Positions 34,101 through 46,100 of a stretch of 64,000 nt of DNA are shown here, one piece after another (the stretch's first letter is position 1; each line of letters opens with the position of its first letter). This DNA comes from Antedon mediterranea (Eukaryota; Echinodermata; Crinoidea; Comatulida; Antedonidae): positions 17,993,312-18,057,311 of the forward strand of contig NC_092675.1 of the NCBI RefSeq assembly GCF_964355755.1, in the 5' to 3' direction. The notes below the pieces were generated by a model, which saw only the letters and a list, made by a program, of their open reading frames with translations, was not told the origin of the DNA and ran no database searches. The translations under genes and the position numbers were made by a program.

Positions 34101-37100
34101 CTGCAATTAATGAATATAATTGACAATAGTTTATTAGCAGAAATTAGTCTTAATCATATGTAAATGTAAAATGGCATTTCAACTGCATATTCATAATACT
34201 GTATGTACATCACTATTCTTAAACTCACCACCAACACTGTGGGGTGAGTGTACCTACTTATCATAAAAACAAAGAAGAAACTCGATCAGAGTAACTCCAG
34301 TGGGAATAGCTAAACTTTAACTGTTTTTCTTATATAACTGGGAAGAATTTAGTTATTATATCCACCAAGGGAAGAATTTGTTTATATAATCTTATACATT
34401 ATATTAGGCATGTTCATTCCTTGCATAGGCATTTACCTGTTGTTTCGTCATGTTGTTTATTATAATAGAAGTCACCTTCACATCATTCTCCAGAACAAAT
34501 GAATAATCAATCAAGTTTAAACTTGCCTATAACAATAGTGCAACATATCATTAATGTAAGGAACTTAACAAAACAAACAGTACAGTAATAAACACACATG
34601 AGAGAATGGTGTTCCTGCATAAGATTGTTGTAAGAAGGTTCTGTTAATGACTTCCAATTTCTTTTAAAATCCCATATTTCTCCTTCTGTCAGGTGATTTT
34701 TTCTTATATTAAATAGACCTATGTTTATATATGTTGTCCGTTCATTGTTTGTTTGGGATTTACCAGCAATTTTCCTATTAAAAATGTATTTGTTAACTAG
34801 CCTAGGCCTATGTTTCATTCAAGGACAGGTTCGGCCCAACCACTCAAACCCCACCTGAATCCGCCACTGTAACCACAGTAATAAACATCTAGACTTGGGA
34901 ATATAGAATGCTGAATAAGGAACTATATCATCCATGTCTTCATTTATCTATAAAAAGATAAACAGAAGTTAGTAGCACTTCTTATATTTGGCCAGCCTTT
35001 GCCTCAAATTGTCTTCATTTTTTATTCTGTACAGTAGGCCTACAGTATTTTTTCTTCCAGCCTGTGACCAGCACCCTCTCATCCATGACAGAGGTTGTGC
35101 AAACCAGAGTACACAGAGTAACCACTGAACATAAAAGTAAACTGTGGTGTATAGTCTTTAATAATGGATAAGATAATAGATTGGTATTTATATTTCATTT
35201 TAAACATCTTGAAGTGCAGTGGAATTTGTTAAGCTCTGTCTACAATATCAAACTTTATGTGACAAAAAAATGTGATGTGCCCATATATAGACATGATGAT
35301 GTCATATCACTACCATATTTGGGCATATCAATACCATATTTGGACATGTCAAACTTTTTTTTTGTCAAACTAGTTTGATAGTGTAGACAGAACTTTACAC
35401 ATACAACAACTTTCTTCTCTCTCTGTGGAGACAGGGAATGAGATGCACCAGATGTGTACAAAAGACCTCTAATTTTAAGTCCTTATCCAAGAAGCCCGAT
35501 TTTATGTTATGGTTTGCTAGAAGAGGTAAACTGCCTAGTTAAAATCATTCATGTCAATCTTTTGTTATTACCTTAGCAAGTTTCTTGAGCATATCTAAGG
35601 CAATGTTTAAGTTAGTTTCTTCTTTAAGCCTCAACCATCCCACTGAAAACTCCATTTGCTTCATTATTAAATGTAAAATCACATTTTTGAAAATACTTAT
35701 AAGATGCTCAAAGTCTGGAGGGGAGTAACTTCCAATCCAGGTATCTACAAAAATCAACCAAAAATATATTGATACATTCCAGTAGAATTTGAATTCCTTC
35801 TTCCAACAAGACAGGATTTTCTTTGTACAGTAGGTTATATTCTGTAATACCAATTTTGTAAAGTGGGGTCTAAGATAAAAATATTTACTGCTCTCCTGTA
35901 AACTAGAAAATACTAGCACTAATAAATTGTCCAGTGAAAATAATGAAAAAAAAACCTATTAAACACAAAGTAAATACCAATGACTTTCGACATTTCAGGT
36001 GAAAGATTGCAAAATGTTTCAGCAACAGCCAAGATTGACTGAAGGTAAGATTCTGGGTACTGCATTGTGGGACATTCTAATAGAATCAGGTAGACCCGAA
36101 GTGCTTCAACATCAAGTGGTGATGTCAAAAGTGTTGGGCACAGCTGACTGCTTATTGCATGATCAACCTAGAAAAGTGAATTTACAGTGCAATTATTATA
36201 ATATACATAACTACTTTTAAGTGCATAGTGCATAAAGCCTCTATGCGCTTCACATAAAAACAAAAGTAATCCATAAAATAAAAATAAACTAGACTTGAAA
36301 TCGTCACTAATTTAGTTAGCTATCCGCACCACAAACGCCACGCGTACATACGTTAAGCCTGTTTTATAAAATGCGCACAGAAAAAAGATTTATATGCTAT
36401 TATGATCTGAATATCAAGGACATTGTTGTCTGTGTGCTCTCTATTTTGTGTCCCAAGTAAATAAGGCCTATATTATACACTAAATGTTGTGTATTGTACA
36501 TACAGTGTAGCTTAGGTAAAATTTGGGACACGGCTTTAATTCTAATTTTTAACATGATGACGTCATGAAAATGAAAGACAGCAATTCCGGATGAAAATTG
36601 TCTGAGCAACAACATATTAACATGTTGAAGAAATGTGGATACATAGAATATAGATGCGCGCTCTTTTAAATGTGATGAACTATGACGCAAAATATGAAAA
36701 TACGACTCTTATAATTCAACTGGCTATATGATGACGTCACAACATCCAATGCGCAAAATTTATACATGAATTTGTATCTACAATCCGGAACACGTTTTAA
36801 TCGTGAGTATCAATTTTTATTCTGAGGAGCTATAACATATTGAAATGTATTGTAATGATGAAAATAAGTGACCCAAGTAATTCACACTTCTGAACATGAT
36901 GACATCATCAAAATGTAAAAATTTGTATGAATGTTTGAACTTTTTAATAAAAAATGTGCGCGAATTGTCCAAATCGATGTGCTCGTATGACGTGATTTTA
37001 AGTAAAACTTGTTCAAAAGTTGGAAAAATTACTAGAGGGCTGGAAAAACATAATTCACGCAAAAAAAAAAGATGTTTTTAACATTCTGTGTGCACCACGC

Positions 37101-40100
37101 GCGTAACAAATTGTGGGCACATGGACATTTTTACATGCTTAAAATGACATGAAATGGATAGAAAGTTAATTAGAAATTGATTAATAGTGTAGGTTTTTTT
37201 TAAAAATCTAAAGTAAAATTAGGAGGTTCTTTGCTGTAGAATACAAATTGGAATAAAATGAAATAAGTAGAAATGTTTAAGTTATAAACTAAAACACATC
37301 ATGGATATAATTATTCTTTAGGTTCTAAAAACGTTTATTGTCCTATTTACTCAGGAGTGGAGAGAAAATGTAAAAAACAAATCAATTAAAGTTCTTCTAT
37401 GAAGTAGTAACAGCCAAAGCAATATTCCATTATTACTGAACTTAAAGTAGTAAACGTATAATGTCATTAAACAGCATGACAGAAGCTCTTACGGTAACAT
37501 TTGTTTTGAAAAAGAAAACAGAGAACAAAATCGGGCCAATTTTATCGATATTAAGGGGCTGCTCCAGTCACACTATTTTACAACTACCCTCTAGTCCAAC
37601 TGCTATGCCCCTAGGACAACTATAATATAAGATAAGATAACTTTTATTGATCCTCAAAAAGGAAATTCATTGCTCGTCATAATAACAAAGAAAACACTAT
37701 AAAAACAAATATAGCATAAAACCATTCATATAAAAACATCTAAAAAATTACAATATAAAATTATCTTCTTGACTTCCTGTTGTACTGGATGATACCGGAG
37801 GGAATAAAGGATTTAGCAAATCGATTTGTTTTCACACTGAGGAGCCTCAATCTACCACTTGGATTAAGTTGGTCTATGATCACTTTGTGGAGAGGATGAG
37901 AGGCATCCGACTCAATGCGTTCGAAATCTTTCTGGAGGTGTTCTAGGTGCACATCGGTAAAGGAAGGCAGTTCCAGACCAATCATTTTACCAGCCCGACG
38001 GATGAAAGTTTCAAGGCGTCCTTTATTCCCTCCGGTAACATTACCAGCCCAACAGGAGAGGCAATACGTCCAAACACTACATATAACGGATCTATAGAAC
38101 GAAAGTAACATAAAATCACAGGAGTTAAATTTATATAAAGTTCTCATACAATACATTCTGGGACTTAATTTTTTGCTGATGAAGTCTATATGGTCTCCCC
38201 AACTCAGTTTATCATTGAAAACAATTCCTAGATACTTGTACTGGTCAACAATTTCAATTTCTTTACCTTTGATAGTGATTGGTTGAAAATTAAATTTATG
38301 TTTAGTCCTAAAATCAATGATCATCTCCTTTGTTTTTGATGCATTTATTTGGAGATAATATCGTCACAAAATTTAACAAATCTTTGTATTTCGCTACGAT
38401 AATTTTCATCATTGTTTGAAACTATGAGACCAATAGTACTAGTGTCATCAGCGAATTTAACAACGGGGCAAAGCTCATCATTTAAAGATCTGTAATCCGC
38501 CGTATACAAGGAATATAATTTAGGTGCGTTGACAGTACCCTGAGGAACACCGGTGTCAGAGGTTACGATTTCTGACTTAACACCATTAATATTATTACTA
38601 TCTCTCTAGAACAACAACACTCTCTGAACACCTACACCTTAGGTTATAATTGCGATCTTGTAAAACTTACTGAACTTCAAAACATAGGGAGAGAGATTGA
38701 TCTTAAATGAAAGCTTTTGAATTTTTACATGTACATATGTGGAGGGGATGGGTGGATTCAGTTTCCAACTGCTTTATTAAACCATCACTGCCCTAACTGA
38801 TGGCTGCGAGTGAATGGTAGGACTAGCGGCGCACACACTGTAAGCAACTCATGTAATGCTCTATATCTTATGATGACAACCTAATCCAAAACAGTTAAAA
38901 TATATATCATTAGTCACAAATTAAATAACATTTTTTTTTTTTAAACAACCGGAAAGAAAAAACTAACCTTTCTTAGAAAGTTTTGTTTTTCTGAAACCGT
39001 CTTAAAAACATTTCTTGCTCTAGGAAGATCAAGTCCAGGACTATCTTCACTACATAACTGATCACTACAGAAATCATAATACAAGTCGTTACTTAAACAA
39101 TCATCGTGTTATTTATTAATTGATTATGACTTTTAATTGGTTTTCTTTTTTTTTTTGGGTAATTTCTTTAACCATTTTTGTCCATGGCGTTTTTCTAAAA
39201 CTTGTAAATAGAATATAGTAACTTTGTCAACATATGTAACATTAGCATTTATATAAATGACACAGACTGTTGTTAAATTCTCTTAACGTACTTTACTACT
39301 GTATATAGAGGCCAACACAGAATGTTTAAGTTGCAGATATCAGTCTAAATTGAATTGTTAATTACAGAATGTACATATCTATTTAAGAAACAGTCCAGTG
39401 AGGTGATCAATATGATCAATTTCATTCATTTTTATGAACTTTAATTATAAAAAACTATGCACATACTGTACATGTCAAATTTGAAAAGCTTTAAAATCGG
39501 TAATTAGGCCTATATGCAAATTTGTGAAACAATATACTTATTTTCATTCATAACTCCTCAAATGGTTAGTGATTTCAACTTTTTTTAAACTTATTATGGA
39601 AGCTGGAGTTGTATGTATGAATTGATATAATATGTTGATGTTGTGACGTCTTTAAGGCCCCTCAAATTTAACAAAAAAACAGGACTTTTTGCTCTCTCAT
39701 CATACCGTAAAACCTCGAAAAGAAGCCCATGGGCTTAAACCTCGAAAAGAAGCCCCCCCTCTACAGTTTACAAAAGTACTCTCGAAAAGAAGCCCAGGGG
39801 CTTCATTTCAAGATAGTATGGGCTTCTTTTCGAGATAGATACTGTAATATTAAGAATGTAGGTTTATTAACTGAACGTCAAAAGAAACAGAAATAAACAG
39901 TACAAAGACGTGATTAAGAGTTACTGTAGTAGGATAATTTAATGCCAGATTGTGATGCAGACTGACGATAATAATTAATATGTATGATCGTGTTTATCAT
40001 ACATTTATTTTACAGTTTATTGTCGTCCAAATGGTGCTTTAATCGCATCTTGTATCTTTTTCTTGTCTGCTTCGTTGGCAAATATGTAAAATCGGCAGGG

Positions 40101-43100
40101 AATTTCCACAAATGATTGTATTTGACGGTGAATCATAGGACTGTTTTTTTGCTTTTTATATTGTTTTTTAATTGGTATATTAAACATAATTTCACGATTG
40201 AAAAAATGTCACAAAAGTCATATTATTGTAGTAGAAATTCACAAAATTTACAGCATTCATTTCGAAAAGAAGCCCCTTCTACAGTTTGCAAAAGTATTCT
40301 CGAAGAGAAGCCCATCTCGAAAAGAAGCCCACCCAAGAGCACTAAAAAAAGAAAAAGCCCATGGGCTTCTGTTCGAGGTTTTACGGTAGTTCATCACATA
40401 TAATAGAGCACATCTCGGATATAAGTGCCTGATTGCCTCTCAAATTTTACTATTGCATCTTGTGTTGACACGGATAACCCAAACTCGTCACGATGAAAAG
40501 TTTAAATCTAGTGTTATCCCTGGATTTGGACTAGAAATTGAATGGGAAATATGAATGTATGTGTGTACTTTGTACTTTGTGTAGAATAATGCATGATTAC
40601 ATAATGGTATTCATATAAGATTTATGAATGGTCAGTTTTAAATAAACTACCATTAAATGCATCAAAATGTGCAGCAATGAGTGCAGCTTATTTTTAATTG
40701 GTGTATCTCATTATAACTTTGTTTTGTTTTATTTTGACTTAATTTGTGCTACTTAGTTTTGTTATTTTTGTATTTTATAAGTAATGATGGAGTAAGAGCA
40801 GTTTTCTGTTTGGGCTCATGCCTATTACTTGCTCCTGGCAAGATGAATTGTAAAATGTACTTTATGAACTTTTGCCGAATAAATATTATTATTATTATTA
40901 TTATTATATACACACCCTGAACTGTGCTCACAAGGACAATATTGGAATCGATAGTGCAGTGTTCACTGGCAAAGCTACGCAGAAGCCAATGATAATTGTA
41001 AACAAAAATTGATTTAAAAACATTTTCTACACAAACCATATCCATACCTTGTAAAAGAACTATTCCAACATTCTGCTGATGAAAATGTATTTTGAATAAC
41101 TTGCATTAGACGCTTTGAAATATCGCTAGATCCTGGCAAGTCTTTGAATTGTGCTATTCCTTTATCTAGAGGGTAGATTTCAGATAAACTCTTCCTTTTG
41201 GACTAAAAAAAAAAAACAGGGGATCAATAACTACTATTTACTACAGAAGAAGACAAGTTTGGTTCCTACTGTAGTTGCACACTCTGTGATTTGACCAATA
41301 ACAAATGATTTAACCAATAACAATTGATATATTATCAATTATTGTTTTTCAGCTAAAGCTATAATCTTAAATAAAATCATGAAAACATGTAGCTAGTGAA
41401 AATCTGCAGCCTTAAGAAATAAATGGCTAGCTAATTTTTTAATTTCTTTGACGTGTGACAAATAATAACCACTTTTGATGAATATACTTCTAATAAATCA
41501 AACTGTAATTAGGAATTCATTCCTATAATACAATGCCAATTAAAGGTGCTTATATAGGAGAATCTATTTATAGGTTACTATTACTGATAAGATTAAGTTC
41601 ACATCCACCAGCCATCAAATAGCAATCAGGATGACTCCTATTCAAATCAAAAGATCATTGGAATTAAGCACTGCTACTATAAAGTATATTAATTAAAATG
41701 ATACCAAAGAAAACTATGAACTCACAGTAAGTTTTTTAGTGAACTTACCAATAATCCATTTGTTACTAAATAGCAAGTATTGAGTCCACCACAATAAACA
41801 TTGCTGATGTTAACAGTATCAGGTGAGCCAGTGGTATCAGTAATACAACTGGACAAAGAATCGTATACAAACATAGAGCTGTCATCATCATTGGACACCG
41901 CAGAGTGAGGATCATGCATTGATGTTGGACCAAATACATACAATTTATCCCCAGTCAATATCACAGAGTGTCGTCTGAAAATTGTTTAAGGAAAAATTAC
42001 TGCCAACATTATTAATAGTTATAACTTTTTTTTTATTATTCCATTTTAGGCTTATTGTTAAGGATTGCTAAAAAAAGAATAAAAAAGTTAAAAAACCCTT
42101 CACAACATTTTTATAAAAAATACAAAATGAAATCAATGTTACCTTGTACAAAGTATTGTTTTGTCCTCTTCTTTCTTTATCTCCGCTATCTTTTCTTCCC
42201 AATTTTGATTCAAATCCTTGGCTAGTCTTAAAACTTCCCCATTCTAGATATGTTTGTTTTTTAAGAAATAACAAACAAACATTCAATAGAAATGTACCAG
42301 TGATTAATGTGCTGTATATTTGTTTTAATTTAGTTTCAACTGTAAGTGTATGCTGGAAATTTCGTAATAGCCTCACTGCAGTCATGTTCTAGAAAGGTTA
42401 AAATGTTATTTAAAAATTAATGTCATGGTTTAAAATTAGCCACTATATTTGAGCCATGTTTACACTGAACCTAGATTCATTAGTAATGATAATTAGTGTA
42501 GTGTTTAAGAATACAATTATTCAGTACAAAATGGATGTGTGTAAAGGCATCACTCAATGTAACATAGTCAGGAGTTTCTCCAGCCACCAAAACGAATACA
42601 GGCATAGCTTTAATGCAGAATTACAAAACAAATTATTAAAACTATCTTTGTATTACATCATCAATAATATAAATAACTAAATTTTAAATTCAAAGAAATA
42701 AAAAAAACTATTATTATTATTATTATTATTTAGCAGTTAGATATAAAAATATTAAAACTCTACTTATTGTACCTTTAAAAGAAACATTGAAAAGTTGTGT
42801 CCACAAGAAATGCTGGTAATTTGTGTCCCAAAATCCAATTTGTGTGGCACTGTGGAACTTGAAACTAATAGAAATTGTTTTAATAATACATAGTAAAACC
42901 GATATTATTTTATTACAAGAAACTCATTTTGATAAAAAATCAATTCATATATTTGATGCAGCTTGGAAAGGTAGATCGTACCATAGTTATGGAACGACCA
43001 ATAGTAGAGGAGTATCCATTTTATTTAAGAACGGTTTAGATGTAAAAGAAATCATTCATAAGTATTCTGACGAAGATTATTATTATACTTGGGATATTAC

Positions 43101-46100
43101 TTAAGAATAAACAAATAAATCTTATAAATGTATATGCACCAAATAACTATAAAGAGAGAGCAATTTTTTTTAAGAAGCTTGACAAGAAAATTGCATAATC
43201 CTTGCAATGTTAAAGATGAGTATATAATAATGGGGGGTGAACATGAATTGTGTTTTACAACATAATGCTGACCAAAGAAACAGCCTGTTTCTAAGCTATG
43301 ACAAATCTCCTGCAATTTTAAAAAAATGTATTAATAAATCAAAGCTCTGTGATATTTGTAGAATAAGTCATGAAACAAAAACCCAATTTACTTGGCGACG
43401 TAAAAATACATATAGAAGGTTAGATTACTGGCTGATATCTAGTGTATTATACAAACATGGTGATATTATTGACACCGATATCAGACCTTCTGTTCTTTCA
43501 GACCATCAAGCTATTTCTTTGAACATTAGAAATAGTCATGAAAAAAAAAGGACCTGGAAATTAGAAATTCAATAATAGTTTTTTGGAGAATAAAGATTTT
43601 ATACAAAGCATTTTAAATATTATTGAAAATATTAAAAAAAATGAAAACAAGCTTAATCCAAGTCTGTTATGGGAATACCTAAAAATTAAAATAAAGGAAT
43701 TCTCGTGTAAATACGGAATAAATAAGAAAATCCAAAAAAATATAAGAAAGAATACATTAATTAAAGAAGTGTATAAGTTAAACGATGAGCTTGATGGTGC
43801 TTATGATCAAAAGACAGAAGAGATATTAAATAACAAATTAAACGAGCTAAACCAAATTAATACATCTGAAGCAAAAGGAGCACAAATTAGGGCTCGAGTA
43901 GAATGGACTGAAAAGGGAGAAAGAAATATTAAGTTCTTTTTAGGTTTAGAAAAAAACAAGGCTAAGAAAAAACATATTACGTCAGTTCTTAAACCTAATG
44001 TGAAAATTACTACAAACACCCAAGAAATTCTTAACGAGCAAGTTAGGTTTTTCAAAGAATTGTATAAAGAAACCCCTTCAAACCAGGAAAATATTAATAG
44101 TTATTTGATATATGATCTGCACACGAAAATACATAGGGATCTGGACTATTTTGGTAGTACTAAAATCAATACACTGTCATTTGAAGAAAAGCAAAAATGT
44201 GAAGGTATGTTAACAAATTATGAATGCAAGATGGCTCTTTTAAACATGAAGTTAAATAAAAGTCCTGGTACAGATGGGCTACAGTCGAATTTTATCGCAC
44301 ATTCTGGGATTCCTTAGGAAATTTATTGTGTGATTCTGTTAACTTCAGTTTCTTGTCCACTCTCAGCACTTTTATTTATTTTAGTAGTCGAAGTTATGGC
44401 AACAAATATAAGAAATAATCATTTGTGTAAAGGTATCAAATTGCCGTCAGTAACTAATGTTAATGTAAAGATTGCACAATTAGCAGACGATACTGTGATT
44501 TTTGCCAAGAATGAAAAAGCCATACAAAGTTATTTTAACGAAATAGATTGTTTTTGTGAAATGTCAGGTCTGATGCTAAATAAATCCAAGACAAGGGGAA
44601 TGTGGATTGGTTGTGATAAAGAGAAAATTAGTAACTATTGCAACATTACCTTTAATCAAGAACCTATTAAGTTTCTAGGTATTTACATTGGTTATGATAA
44701 GGATATTTGCAATACAAAAAATTGGTATGAGAAAATTGAAAATCTAAAAAAGATCCTTAAAACTTGGGAAAAAAGAAAAATATAATTCTTTGGGAAAATC
44801 ACGGTAAAAGCAAACTTTGAGAAGCATAATGCACTCAAATATGTGAATACATTCTATATAAATATGCTTAAAGCCTGCATACGGTTTAATAATATTTATA
44901 CTAAAAAACCTCAATGTATATGTGAAATAAAAACTCAGAGGTTATGGGAGAATATGTCATGCAAACAAAAAATCACTATTCTGTAAATCTTGGGTGAATT
45001 CAGGTATAAAAACAGTAGGAGATATTATGGTTAAGTCTAGATTTAAGCATATTAATGAAATAACTCCACTGTTGAAACGAAGGGAAAATGCATTTTTAAA
45101 ATATATGGCACTAATTGACGCTATTCCGAAAAACTGGAAAGTTATAGTGGTTGAGAAACCCTATTGTTATATACATAAAGTGGTTGATACAATAGAGAAA
45201 AATGTTAATGTTACTTCAAATTATACAACTGTCAAACAATTCTATTCCACTTTTACCGATGTAGCATATAAAGCGTGCATACCAAAAGCACAAGATAAAT
45301 GGGAAAACCAACTTCAAAATTGTTTTATTGACTGGAATCTATGTTGGAAAAACAAAGTGAAGAGTATGTTGCACATAAAAAGAGTGGCTTTCTTTAATTA
45401 GTTATCCGCATTCAGCGGATAACTCCTTGTAACTGTCCTGTTTCATCATCTTTTTTTTCTGTATTCTTCTTTCTTTCTGTCATTTTTGTGTCACGCGTAA
45501 CTCAAAAACGTGTAAACATAACATTTCATAACTTTGTCAACATGTGGGCATTTATGTGAAATTGTGCACCTCCTATTTTGAATGACGTCAGAGTTGCGCA
45601 ACATGACTTACGCGCGTTTTTACGAATTTCGCGTATTTAACATAGATCGAAAACCATATAACAATTTAATATGAAACTTGACAAAAAGTTTAAGTTATAT
45701 CTTGCGCTAACTGACTATAGGGAAAAAATGGCATGTTTTACACGAAGTTACGCGAAAAATCAACTTTCTACGCGTTTCATGTAATTTTAAGCATGTAAAA
45801 AATTCCCACGCGCGCGAATTTTTTTACGCGCATGGTGCGAACGTAGCGTTGAAAACAATTACTTAAAACTACGTCATACGGGCACGTTGAATTGGATAAT
45901 TTACGTGCGTTTTTGATGAAAAAGTTTAAAAATTGGTCAAAATTATGCCTTTTTTTAAACAGTCATAGATTCTAAACAACGAGGTGAACTTTTTTTTAAT
46001 TACATATTCTGGAAGTTGAAGAGTTGTAGATATCGGATCATGAATCGATATGGCTAACCGGACATTATGACGTCATCGTATGGCCACGCGAATGTAAAAT

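Noticed and set aside
40116-40403. Plus-strand frame with lysine- and serine-rich end
   Set aside because: Its C-terminal part is the translated CTCGAAAAGAAGCCC repeat of a MITE; no domain is present.
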